Shown here one piece after another: positions 1-7,932 of a stretch of DNA of 64,000 nucleotides. This DNA is from an uncultured Aquimarina sp. (GTDB lineage: Bacteria; Bacteroidota; Bacteroidia; Flavobacteriales; Flavobacteriaceae). The DNA lies in assembly GCA_947503135.1 (NCBI GenBank), contig CANNCQ010000004.1, positions 1 through 64,000 on the forward strand, written 5' to 3'. Positions within the stretch are counted from its first letter, which is position 1. The number at the start of each line of letters is the position of its first letter. Under the pieces are notes generated by a model. The model worked only from the letters and a program-made list of their open reading frames with translations. It was not told the DNA's origin and searched no databases. The position numbers and the translations under genes are program-made.

Positions 1-185
1 CTAAAAATGCTTTTGAACTAAACAATATTACTCATGCCCCTTGGACTAATTTATTTTCTTTAGATTTTCTAAAAAAACTAGTCTTAAATTCACTGAAGGT
101 TTAAAGCATCAAGATTATGAATTTTGGAACAAATTTATAGCTCATATAGATAGAAACCAAAAAACGATGGACTACCTATTAAATT
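1..185 (+). pseudogene. 3' fragment of a frameshifted protein-coding gene
   Basis: The window opens inside an open frame (codons from position 3) that ends at a TAA at 102-104. A second frame, offset by one base, is open from about 50 and reads residues such as HQDYEFWNKF. The two join smoothly if one A is added to the seven-A run near 72-78. This suggests a single C-terminal region broken by a homopolymer frameshift, either real decay or a sequence error. The tail reads on into the neighbouring transposase remnant, so its natural stop may have been lost on insertion. I do not recognise the family with confidence; the C-terminal pattern is faintly like radical SAM twitch proteins, which is only an impression. 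Confidence 0.35.
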
Positions 186-196
186 TGATACTATTT

Positions 197-729
197 TTAT
201 GCTACTTTTTGATTGTTAATAATTTTTAGTTTTAGTTCAAATTCAGCTGGAGATTTATAATCTAAAGTAGAATGCATTCTTACAGTATTATACCAATTAA
301 TATATTCTTCTATAATTTTATAGGCTTGTAAGTAAGATTTGAAATTATATCTATTAGTACATTCATATTTTAGTGTTTTAAAAAACGATTCCGCTACGGC
401 ATTATCCCAACAATTACCTTTTCTACTCATGCTTTGTATTGCTCTAGTACTTAACCTTAAGAGATCTACCATTTTACTGGAAGCATATTGTACGCCTCTA
501 TCAGAATGAAAATATGATTGTCTGTAATGTTCTTTTCTTTCTAGCTTGTACCCAAGCGCTACAAACAGTATTTTCAGTAGTCATATTATCACTAAAACCC
601 AAGCAACTATTTTTCTATCCGCCAAATCTAGAATTGTGGTTACATAATTCCATTGGTTAGCAACTCTTAATAGGTAATATCTGAGACCCATTTTTCGCCA
701 ATTTGTAAACTTGTAAAATTTCTATTTAA
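197..729 (-). pseudogene. Decayed IS3-family (IS150-like) transposase OrfB
   Basis: The intact 3' part (197-472) encodes the end of a DDE integrase-core transposase: SRKGNCWDNAVAESFFKTLK contains the catalytic Glu, followed by the typical YINWYNTVRMHSTLDYKSP tail. Upstream, homology continues in broken frames. WVSDITY, with the first catalytic Asp, lies near 685, and HSDRGVQYAS, with the second Asp, lies near 490-510. At least three single-base frameshifts and in-frame stops separate these pieces. Homology stops at about 729, so the OrfB N-terminus and OrfA are missing. It abuts an imperfect hairpin at 731-778. The element is dead, and no clean terminal inverted repeats or target duplication were identified. 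Confidence 0.85.
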
Positions 730-730
730 T

Positions 731-778
731 AACGTGAGCTCAATCTAATTTACACCAATATTAGGTCGAACTCACGTT
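731..778. repeat. Imperfect inverted repeat (hairpin)
   Basis: The arms AACGTGAGCTC (731-741) and GAACTCACGTT (768-778) pair at 10 of 11 positions. Pairing continues inward imperfectly (CTAAT against ATTAG), leaving a short loop. It overlaps the stop codon of the DUF4251 gene and lies exactly at the truncation point of the transposase remnant. It may act as a terminator for the DUF4251 gene, although no T run follows, or it may mark a recombination boundary. Confidence 0.55.
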
Positions 779-1337
779 AATTAATTGCTCCTTTTAAAAT
801 ACCCGAATAAGAAATATTTGCTATGTGCGAAGAATTTATAGTTACGTTTACTGTTTTGTTTGGATAAGCAATTATATAAACAGCATAACTTTCGGTATTA
901 TTACTAACATCAAAATTTATATGTAGAGTTTTCTTTTTAAGATTCTTGTTGAACGAATAATTTTTTAATGCAGCGTTAAACGATATGCCGCTATCATTAC
1001 CTCCATAATTGGAAACAATTCTACGTTCTCCAAAAAAAGGTAAATCTGCTTTCACTGAATCGTTGATTATTGTAATAAAATAACCTTCTTTATTTACATC
1101 AATCCTATTAGCATTATTACCTCCTGTTTGTAATAATATAGAATTCAATACCTGAGTTGTTCCATTGGTATTAAAAGGAAATACTGCAGTAATTTCAATA
1201 GTATAATTTTTGTTCTTGATTAGTGTTTCTAATTCTGAAAATTGTTTTGCGATTAATTCTTGCTTAGCTACAGAATTCGACGATTTACAACCAACTAACA
1301 AGGAAAAACTAGCAAATATTAAGAATAATAGCCTCAT
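777..1337 (-). CDS. DUF4251 family lipoprotein
   Basis: This 186-residue protein has an N-terminal signal peptide with lipobox LLVGC, so it should be lipidated at Cys17. The rest fits the DUF4251 family, a Bacteroidota periplasmic or outer-membrane-associated beta-rich domain of unknown function. Family-like features are the DSVKADLPFFGERR segment, the GISF strand, and a C-terminal NISYSGILKG strand near residues 174-183. The gene stands alone between the transposase remnant and the ppc terminator. Its biological role is unknown; the family call rests on motif recognition. Confidence 0.75.
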   Translation of the reverse strand: MRLLFLIFASFSLLVGCKSSNSVAKQELIAKQFSELETLIKNKNYTIEITAVFPFNTNGTTQVLNSILLQTGGNNANRIDVNKEGYFITIINDSVKADLPFFGERRIVSNYGGNDSGISFNAALKNYSFNKNLKKKTLHINFDVSNNTESYAVYIIAYPNKTVNVTINSSHIANISYSGILKGAIN

Positions 1338-1427
1338 TTTACTTTTTTCTATAATATATTATAAATATCAATTGCTTTTATAATATTAACATTTAGTAAA
1401 GATTCTAGCTCGTATTTATAAAATAAA

Positions 1428-1461
1428 AAAGCGGATGTCTAAAAAATCAGACATCCGCTTT
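1428..1461 (-). terminator. Rho-independent terminator of ppc
   Basis: A perfect 13-bp stem (AAAGCGGATGTCT at 1428-1440, pairing with 1449-1461) has an 8-base loop and an A-rich tract on the left, which is a U tract for minus-strand transcripts. It lies 44 bp after the ppc stop. Confidence 0.85.
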
Positions 1462-1504
1462 AACTTATTGTAGCACTTATAAATTCGCTACTTTTTAAAT
1501 GCTA

Positions 1505-4090
1505 TTAAGCAGAGTTTCTACTTGCATTAATATTTCCAAATAATGAACGTGTTACCATTTTTTCGAAAACTTCATATAACTCTCCACTATCCTCTCCGTT
1601 TCTATTCATATCTTGAAGTTTTTTCAAGGCATATTGCTGAATAGTTAATAACGGTAGTACAATAGATTCTCTAATTTGAATAGAAGCTTTACTTACAGGT
1701 TCGTTTTGCATTAACTCGTCATACCCTGTTAATTTAAGTAATAAAGATTTCGTTAATTTATATTCTTCATATATAATTTTCCAAAACTCACCAAATTCAG
1801 GATCATCTTGCATGTAAGCCGTTAAATCGAAGAACGATTTAGTTAAACTCATCATACTATTTTCGAGTAAGGTTTTGAAAAAAGTAGAATCATTATATAA
1901 TTGCTCAACTCTTGCAAATTCTCCTTTATCGATAAAAGATTGAATAGCTGTACCTACTCCGTAGAAACCTGGTACATTCTGTTTTAACTGACTCCAACTT
2001 CCTACAAAAGGGATAGCTCTTAAATCTTCAAATCTAAGTTCAGAACCTGATCCTCGTTTTGACGGACGACTACCAATATTGGCTTTTCCATAGTACTTTA
2101 AGGTACTCATTTTTTCCAAATAAGGTAAAAATTTATCGTGTGCTTTAAAGTCTGAGTAAGTTTTATAACTCACATCGGCCAATTCTTGCATTGTAGCACG
2201 ATTTTCATCTTTAATTATCTTTGTAGGATTTGTAAATAACTCGTTAGAGATACCAGCTCCTAATAATTGTTCTAAATTATACTGACAAGAATCTGTTGTT
2301 CCAAAATTAGAACTAATTGTTTGTCCTTGAACTGTCATTTGAATTTCTTCGTCCTCTACTGTTGGTCCTAAAGATGCGTAAAACTGACTTGTTTTACCTC
2401 CACCTCTCGCTGGTGGTCCTCCGCGTCCATCAAAAAATACAACTTTAACGCCATATTTACGAGACATAGTAGTTAATGCTTCTTTAGCTTTAAAAATACC
2501 CCAGTTGGCCATTAAATAACCACCATCTTTAGTTCCGTCAGAAAAACCAAGCATAATTGTTTGCTTCATCCCTCTACGCTGTAATTGCGCCATATACTCT
2601 GGATTAGTATATAACTGTTCCATTACACTATCGGCAACTTCTAAATCAGGTACAGTTTCAAATAAAGGTATTACATCTGTAGAAGGTTGACTCCAATCAC
2701 ACATACGAATCATACAAAAAGTCTCTAAAACATTTAAAGCACTTCCGTTGTTACTAATAATGTATCGATTAGCTCCTCTTTCACCATTATTTAATTGAAT
2801 ATCTTTCATAGCGTAAATAGAACCAATAGTAGCTCGTGCCATCTCATCTTTTAAGAAGGAAGGATCTAATTTAGCAGTAGTTGAAGATAATACTTTCATC
2901 TGTTCTTCTTCAGAAAGAGAACTATAGTCGTCTGGGAAAATACCTAAGTTGGCTGCAGTAGTTTCCTCAACAATTTTAGTTAATACTTTATGATGAATAC
3001 GAGAATCTTGTCTTATATCTAAAGTTCCAAAATGGAATCCAAATAAATTTACTCTATTAATTAGCACATCAAGTTCATTTAAATAAAGACTGTTGTGTTC
3101 ATCTATCAAAATAGAACGGATTTCAGCTAATTCTTTTTCAAAAAATTCTAAAGTGAATGAAGAATCATTTGAAGGGTAATAAATATTTTGGTAAAGCGTT
3201 TGCTCCAATTCATTAATTCTATCAGGTAATTCTCCAAAAGTGATTCGACGCTTTAATCGACGTATATCCTTATAATAATTAGATAAAATTGAAGTCTTTA
3301 ATTTTTCTGCAACTTTAATAGTAGTATCTGTAGTTACAAATGGGTTACCATCTCTATCTCCACCTGGCCAAAAACCAATATTTATGATATCGTTATCAAT
3401 TGTACCTCCATTAAAAATATTCTGTTGAATATAATTGTATATAGAGCTTATAGAATGATAAAAAACATTTTCTAAATACCATATTAAACTGATAGCTTCA
3501 TCAAAAGGAGATGGTTTTTCTTTTTTAAAGAAAGCTGTTTTTCCTAATTGAGCTAATAATTTTTTAATGGTTAAAAGGTCATTTTCTCTAATTGCTTTGT
3601 CTAAATCTCTGATAATACCCAATACAGTACCTGGATAGAATTGAGTTGGGTGTGCTGTTAATGTAGGACGAATTTTAAATTCCTTTAAAAATGCTTGCAT
3701 TACAGGCATTAATCCTTTTTCATCAGCTTCTTCTTTTAGACTTCGAAGCGTTCCCCTACCATCCATATTGTTTACTTTGGTAAAAGCAGCATCTTCAATA
3801 GCATCAAATAACACTACTTGACGTTCTATATATTGGATAAAACGAAACAATAAAGTGTTTTTTTCATCTTCAGAAGGATGATCTTGATATAATTTAAAAA
3901 AGTTTTCTACAATTTGTGTAGGTGTTTGCTTTTCAGCAAAACCTTTATCACAAACTTCTTTAAATAAAGGAAGTAAAACTCCTGTATTAGTAACCTTATC
4001 AAATGGTAAGGTCATAAAAATACTGTTGTAAATTTGGTATTTTGAAAGTACGTCTTCGCTAAAACGAGACATTTTTGGTGATCTGCTCAT
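1505..4090 (-). CDS. ppc: Phosphoenolpyruvate carboxylase
   Basis: This enzyme converts phosphoenolpyruvate and bicarbonate to oxaloacetate, an anaplerotic reaction that refills the TCA cycle in the cytoplasm. The 861-residue length fits the family. LTAHPTQ (about residues 144-150) carries the catalytic His, GGDRDGNP (about 243-250) is the PEP-binding motif, and a GRGG...RGGG glycine loop follows in the mid-500s. The C-terminal SASRN-like end (NINASRNSA) replaces the usual LRNTG tail, a known divergence in bacteroidotal-type enzymes. An Lrp-type regulator ends 21 bp upstream on the same strand, suggesting cotranscription. A second Met at residue 7 is an alternative start. Confidence 0.96.
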   Translation of the reverse strand: MSRSPKMSRFSEDVLSKYQIYNSIFMTLPFDKVTNTGVLLPLFKEVCDKGFAEKQTPTQIVENFFKLYQDHPSEDEKNTLLFRFIQYIERQVVLFDAIEDAAFTKVNNMDGRGTLRSLKEEADEKGLMPVMQAFLKEFKIRPTLTAHPTQFYPGTVLGIIRDLDKAIRENDLLTIKKLLAQLGKTAFFKKEKPSPFDEAISLIWYLENVFYHSISSIYNYIQQNIFNGGTIDNDIINIGFWPGGDRDGNPFVTTDTTIKVAEKLKTSILSNYYKDIRRLKRRITFGELPDRINELEQTLYQNIYYPSNDSSFTLEFFEKELAEIRSILIDEHNSLYLNELDVLINRVNLFGFHFGTLDIRQDSRIHHKVLTKIVEETTAANLGIFPDDYSSLSEEEQMKVLSSTTAKLDPSFLKDEMARATIGSIYAMKDIQLNNGERGANRYIISNNGSALNVLETFCMIRMCDWSQPSTDVIPLFETVPDLEVADSVMEQLYTNPEYMAQLQRRGMKQTIMLGFSDGTKDGGYLMANWGIFKAKEALTTMSRKYGVKVVFFDGRGGPPARGGGKTSQFYASLGPTVEDEEIQMTVQGQTISSNFGTTDSCQYNLEQLLGAGISNELFTNPTKIIKDENRATMQELADVSYKTYSDFKAHDKFLPYLEKMSTLKYYGKANIGSRPSKRGSGSELRFEDLRAIPFVGSWSQLKQNVPGFYGVGTAIQSFIDKGEFARVEQLYNDSTFFKTLLENSMMSLTKSFFDLTAYMQDDPEFGEFWKIIYEEYKLTKSLLLKLTGYDELMQNEPVSKASIQIRESIVLPLLTIQQYALKKLQDMNRNGEDSGELYEVFEKMVTRSLFGNINASRNSA

Positions 4091-4111
4091 GTAATTTGTT
4101 TAGCCTTGTTA

Positions 4112-4594
4112 CTAGTTCATTTCATTAAATATAGAGTGCATTAAACGTTTTTTATCGTTTATGCTTTCTTCTAAAGAAATCATTGTTTCTGTTCTATAAA
4201 CACCTTCAATATCATCCAACATAAAAATAATGTCTTTAGCATGGTTGGTGTCCTTAGCTCTTATTTTACAAAAAATATTAAATTTTCCAGTAGTAACATG
4301 AGCAACAGTTACAAATGGGATTTCGTTAATACGTTCCAAAACAAATTTTGTTTGAGATGTATTTTGAAGAAATATACCGACATAGGCAATAAACGAATAT
4401 CCTAACTTAGTGTAATTCAAAGTTAAAGAGGATCCTTGAATAATGCCTGCTTCTTCCATTTTTTTAACACGTACATGTACTGTACCTGCAGAAATCAGAA
4501 GTTTTTTTGCGATATCCGTAAAAGGAGTTCTTGTATTTTCAATAAGCATATCTAAGATTTGGTGATCAACCTCGTCTAATTTAAATTTTGCCAT
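4112..4594 (-). CDS. Lrp/AsnC family transcriptional regulator
   Basis: This 160-residue DNA-binding regulator has an N-terminal winged helix-turn-helix (about residues 6-55, DVDHQILDMLIENTRTPF-like opening and a recognition helix around SAGTVHVRVKKME). A C-terminal ligand-binding RAM domain of Lrp/AsnC type follows. Members sense amino acids and control amino-acid metabolism. The gene lies 21 bp upstream of ppc on the same strand, so control of, or cotranscription with, PEP carboxylase is likely. Oxaloacetate is the precursor of aspartate-family amino acids, which makes such a link plausible. The specific effector cannot be read from the sequence. Confidence 0.93.
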   Translation of the reverse strand: MAKFKLDEVDHQILDMLIENTRTPFTDIAKKLLISAGTVHVRVKKMEEAGIIQGSSLTLNYTKLGYSFIAYVGIFLQNTSQTKFVLERINEIPFVTVAHVTTGKFNIFCKIRAKDTNHAKDIIFMLDDIEGVYRTETMISLEESINDKKRLMHSIFNEMN

Positions 4595-4659
4595 CTCTAT
4601 GATTTTTTAATTAATCGAATGCTAAAATACTAGTTTTATACGATTTTAAAGCATTATTT

Positions 4660-5820
4660 CTAATAAATTATTGGAAATACTGAGAATTCTTTATCATTAA
4701 CTTGAATACTAGCTATTTTATTATCAATTTTTAGTTCTTCTGTAGTCGTTACTATCGTTATAGTGTCTTCGGCTGCATTTGCTTCATAATGGCCGTATTC
4801 AGGTATGGAGCTTTGAATGTCAACAATATAAGGTATAAATATTACTTTATTTTCCTGTAATTGCTCTTTATATTGTATAGAAATATCAACTTTATTGTTA
4901 TTGTAGTCATAATTTCTAATAATAATGTCTTTAAAACATTTTCCATTTTCAGGAATATCAAAATAAGCGTTATATCCACTTGAATTTAATGCATTAGAAG
5001 CTATAAAATTTAAAGATGTTACTAAAGACAAATACATCCACTTACGAGTAATTTCACGGTTGTAATCGTTTGGATGATGGCCAGCTTCAAATAATATAGT
5101 TGTGATGTTATTGTTTTCTAAGGTATCCCCAGTACAATTGATGTTAAAACCATCATCATAGCGTCCTACACAATTAGGAATGTGTTGTTGAAGAGCATTA
5201 TTCATTTCAGAAATAATACGCATTCCTATTTTTCTACTTTCTGTTACTGTTCGTTCCGGATTGCTTGAAGGTGATAAAAAAGAAACAATTGCACTCCTAT
5301 TGGTTTGTCCCGCACTAAATATAGTTCGCTGGCCATGTAAATTAAAAGCAACCAAAGGATTTACTTCATCAACTAACTTTTTAAAAATGCGACTCTCTGC
5401 CTGCAATAAATCTTGTGCATCCCTGTTTAAATCAATTTTATTATAATTAATCCTAGTATATAAGTTAGCCCCGTCGGGGTTTAGCATAGGTACTATATAT
5501 AAGGTACATTCGTTTAAAATATTCTGAGCGGTTTTATTTAATGGATCTGCTAAAAAATTTAGTAAATCAAAAATAGCCCTTGTAGTGGTACTTTCATTAC
5601 CATGCATTTGAGACCATAGCAAAAGCTTTTTATTTCCTGTTCCTAAGGTTAAAAGCTCTATAGGTAGGTTATTTTCTGATACTCCAAGTTCTTTAATATT
5701 GAATGTAACACTCCATTTTTTTAATAATGGTTTTATATCTAAATAATTTATATATCTACCCTTAATTGAATTTTCTTTATATGTAATGTATTGTTCTAAT
5801 ATATCAATAGTGCTGCTCAT
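4660..5820 (-). CDS. M14 family zinc carboxypeptidase
   Basis: This 386-residue metallopeptidase belongs to the M14 family. The zinc ligands are visible as HGNE (HxxE, about residues 73-76) and the later His in FNLHGQ (about 161). An NPDG motif and an NRDAQ segment form the substrate-binding region, and the catalytic Glu is expected in LFEAGHHPND (about 243). No signal peptide is seen, so it is probably cytoplasmic. M14 peptidases without secretion signals often act on modified C-termini or on peptidoglycan peptides; the substrate here is unknown. It lies 65 bp upstream of the Lrp gene on the same strand. Confidence 0.85.
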   Translation of the reverse strand: MSSTIDILEQYITYKENSIKGRYINYLDIKPLLKKWSVTFNIKELGVSENNLPIELLTLGTGNKKLLLWSQMHGNESTTTRAIFDLLNFLADPLNKTAQNILNECTLYIVPMLNPDGANLYTRINYNKIDLNRDAQDLLQAESRIFKKLVDEVNPLVAFNLHGQRTIFSAGQTNRSAIVSFLSPSSNPERTVTESRKIGMRIISEMNNALQQHIPNCVGRYDDGFNINCTGDTLENNNITTILFEAGHHPNDYNREITRKWMYLSLVTSLNFIASNALNSSGYNAYFDIPENGKCFKDIIIRNYDYNNNKVDISIQYKEQLQENKVIFIPYIVDIQSSIPEYGHYEANAAEDTITIVTTTEELKIDNKIASIQVNDKEFSVFPIIY

Positions 5821-5844
5821 AATAATATTCTAATTGGAAACCCA

Positions 5845-5852
5845 CAAAGCTA
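5845..5852 (-). promoter_or_regulatory. Putative -7 promoter element of the M14 peptidase gene
   Basis: CAAAGCTA reads TAGCTTTG on the minus strand and matches the Bacteroidota -7 consensus TAnnTTTG. It lies about 25 bp before the start codon. No clear TTG element sits 19-21 bp further upstream, which lowers confidence. Confidence 0.4.
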
Positions 5853-5895
5853 AGAACTATTCATTTAACAGATGCCACGTTGTAATTATTTTGGT

Positions 5896-5911
5896 GTTTA
5901 CAATTATAAAC
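5896..5911. promoter_or_regulatory. Palindrome, candidate XRE operator (distal)
   Basis: GTTTACAATTATAAAC is a 16-bp near-palindrome (only one symmetric pair mismatches) in the 335-bp region between the divergent M14 peptidase and XRE genes. A variant recurs at 6149-6164. Confidence 0.4.
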
Positions 5912-6093
5912 ATACGGTGATTCACAAAAGTAAACACTCTAAATTCAAACATGTAAAACAATTGATATTATTAATAAACAAGTGTAAGTCAGTATTTTAA
6001 TTGGATTTATAAATAATTAAAACTCTTATTTTCAGTGTTTTAAGTCATTTATATAAAGCTTTACTTTAAATACTAGTTTCGATTTGTTTTATA

Positions 6094-6124
6094 TTGTAAT
6101 CATGAATATATATCGTTACATTTG
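6094..6124 (+). promoter_or_regulatory. Putative promoter of the XRE gene
   Basis: TTG (6094-6096), a 20-bp spacer and TACATTTG (6117-6124) match the flavobacterial TTG-N(19-21)-TAnnTTTG promoter. The ATG follows 31 bp later. Confidence 0.6.
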
Positions 6125-6148
6125 TAAATACCAATTATCAAATAATTA

Positions 6149-6164
6149 GTTTACAATGATAAAC
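6149..6164. promoter_or_regulatory. Palindrome over the XRE start codon, candidate operator
   Basis: GTTTACAATGATAAAC repeats the distal site with one change and overlaps the ATG at 6156. A further half-site (GTTTACAA) follows at 6173-6180. A regulator bound here could repress its own gene. Confidence 0.4.
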
Positions 6165-6593
6165 AATGAAATGTTTACAAATCGTCTACAAGTGATTTTC
6201 GATCATTATGGACTATCTGCTTCTGCTTTTGCTGAAAAATTAGGGGTTGGGCGGTCTTCTATATCGCATATAGTTTCTGGAAGAAATAAGCCTAGTTTAG
6301 ATTTTGTATTACATATTTTAGACAACTTCAAAGAAGTAACTTTTGATTGGTTGATTCTAGGCAAAGGGAATTTCCCTAAAAATGAAAACACTTCGCCAGC
6401 CCCAACCCTATTCCAAAATAAATTAGAAGAAAAACCTAAAGCAGTTGAACAAGATTCTAATTTTCCAGAATCAAATACAATTGTAAAAGCTTTTACTAGT
6501 TCTGATTCAGAAAAAAATAGTAATAAAGCCCCCTCCATAGATCGTATTATTATCTTTTATTCAGATGATTCATTTAAAGAATACAAAAATTAA
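6156..6593 (+). CDS. XRE-family helix-turn-helix regulator
   Basis: This 145-residue protein has an N-terminal helix-turn-helix of the XRE/Cro type (about residues 8-68). AFAEKLGVGRSSISHIVSGR forms the two helices, followed by the DWLILGKG segment common to flavobacterial members. The second half is low complexity and probably flexible, and no ligand domain is seen. It is expected to be cytoplasmic and to bind operators; near-palindromes at 5896-5911 and 6149-6164 are candidates. The downstream lipoprotein and TerC genes are on the same strand, 62 bp away, but may be transcribed separately. Targets are unknown. Confidence 0.85.
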   Translation: MINNEMFTNRLQVIFDHYGLSASAFAEKLGVGRSSISHIVSGRNKPSLDFVLHILDNFKEVTFDWLILGKGNFPKNENTSPAPTLFQNKLEEKPKAVEQDSNFPESNTIVKAFTSSDSEKNSNKAPSIDRIIIFYSDDSFKEYKN

Positions 6594-6655
6594 ACAGATG
6601 AGTTTCATAAGCATAGCATGGTTCTGTAATTTTTAAATTATTTTTACACTTCAAA

Positions 6656-7045
6656 ATGAAACTCATGTTTAGCAGATATTGCTTTATAATTCTTATTTTT
6701 TCATCATTATTAATTTCGTGCTACGAGCAAGAAAGAAATTGTTCTTATTTTAAGATAGGTACGTTTGAATATCAAACATTTTTGAACGGGGAGTTAGCGA
6801 CGAGTAGATTTAAGCGAACAGATTCTATTGAAATCGATTATTTTAAAAATAAAGCAGATACTTCGAGTATACGCTGGGTAAATGATTGTGAATGTATTTT
6901 AAGAAACTTGAATCCAAAGAAAAGAAGTGAAGAAAAACCACTGCATATAAAAATAATAACTACAAATAAAAATGAATATACCTTTGAGTATGGTTTGGTA
7001 GGCGCCGAACGTAAAGCTAAAGGTACAGCCACTAAAATTAATTAA
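6656..7045 (+). CDS. Small conserved lipoprotein upstream of terC
   Basis: The 129-residue product has a signal peptide ending in lipobox LLISC (Cys22), followed by a short beta-rich domain with Cys at NC and DCEC positions. The stop lies 2 bp before the terC start, so the two genes are surely cotranscribed. I recognise it as a conserved flavobacterial protein usually found beside TerC. My recollection is that homologues have sometimes been labelled DNA topoisomerase IV, but nothing here resembles a topoisomerase: it is far too short and is exported. Function unknown; its location should be the outer or inner membrane facing the periplasm. Confidence 0.7.
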   Translation: MKLMFSRYCFIILIFSSLLISCYEQERNCSYFKIGTFEYQTFLNGELATSRFKRTDSIEIDYFKNKADTSSIRWVNDCECILRNLNPKKRSEEKPLHIKIITTNKNEYTFEYGLVGAERKAKGTATKIN

Positions 7046-7047
7046 TT

Positions 7048-7848
7048 ATGTTTGAAATTTTTGCCTCTGTAGATGCTTGGGTAGCACTACTAACACTAAC
7101 TTTTTTAGAAATTGTATTGGGAATAGATAATATTATCTTTATTTCGATAGCTTCTAGTAAATTACCCGAAAATCAACAAAAAAAAGCAACTAACATTGGT
7201 TTAGTCCTAGCTATGGTAATGCGTATTATTCTTTTATTTGGAATTTCTTTACTCGTTGCTATGGAAGCTCCTTTTTGGCACATTAACCTATCTTGGTTAC
7301 AAGCAGGTATTAGTGGACAAGCATTAATATTATTTGGAGGAGGATTATTTTTACTTTACAAAAGTGTACACGAAATTCATGAAAAAGTAGAAGAAAAAGG
7401 TGCTGAAGAAGAGGATTTAAAACAAAAGAGTGCTTCTAGTTTAGGTAGAGCTGTTACTCAAATAGCTATAATTAATATTGTCTTTTCTTTTGATTCTATT
7501 TTAACAGCTGTAGGTATGACTAATGGTTTAAGTCCCGACCCAAATGATGCTCTAATTATAATGATTATAGCAGTAGTTATTTCTGTTTTAATAATGATGA
7601 TATTTGCTAACCCTGTAGGTAATTTTGTAAATAAGCACCCTTCGGTACAAATACTAGGTTTATCTTTTTTAATACTTATTGGTTTCATGTTGATTTCTGA
7701 AGCCGCTCACCTATCGCATCTGAATCTATTAGGTTCTTCTGTAGGAACTATACCTAAAGGGTATTTATACTTTACGATTGCATTTTCTTTATTCATAGAG
7801 TTTTTAAACTTCAAATTAAGAAAACGTAAAAAGAGTTTGATTAAATAA
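7048..7848 (+). CDS. TerC family integral membrane protein
   Basis: This 266-residue polytopic membrane protein of the TerC/Alx family has about seven hydrophobic segments. The family's acidic membrane motifs are present: EIVLGIDNIIFI near residue 21 and NIVFSFDSILTAVGM near 145, where Asp residues lie within transmembrane helices. A charged cytoplasmic loop (KVEEKGAEEEDLK) separates the two halves. TerC proteins are linked to tellurite resistance and metal export, with manganese export shown for some members. It follows a small lipoprotein gene by 2 bp. The metal specificity cannot be told from sequence. Confidence 0.92.
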   Translation: MFEIFASVDAWVALLTLTFLEIVLGIDNIIFISIASSKLPENQQKKATNIGLVLAMVMRIILLFGISLLVAMEAPFWHINLSWLQAGISGQALILFGGGLFLLYKSVHEIHEKVEEKGAEEEDLKQKSASSLGRAVTQIAIINIVFSFDSILTAVGMTNGLSPDPNDALIIMIIAVVISVLIMMIFANPVGNFVNKHPSVQILGLSFLILIGFMLISEAAHLSHLNLLGSSVGTIPKGYLYFTIAFSLFIEFLNFKLRKRKKSLIK

Positions 7849-7870
7849 AACACGTCAATTTAATCTAAAA

Positions 7871-7906
7871 AAAGAATGAGTAGCCTAAATAAGCTACTCA
7901 TTCTTT
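7871..7906. terminator. Bidirectional terminator
   Basis: A perfect 14-bp stem (7871-7884 with 7893-7906) around an 8-base loop is flanked by A runs on the left and T runs on the right. It serves the convergent terC and the 7933-8568 gene. Confidence 0.88.
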
Positions 7907-7932
7907 TTTTATACTTATTTTTCAAATTAATT

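Noticed and set aside
5261..5446. Small plus-strand ORF inside the M14 peptidase gene
   Set aside because: It lies wholly antisense to a conserved metallopeptidase and has no independent support.
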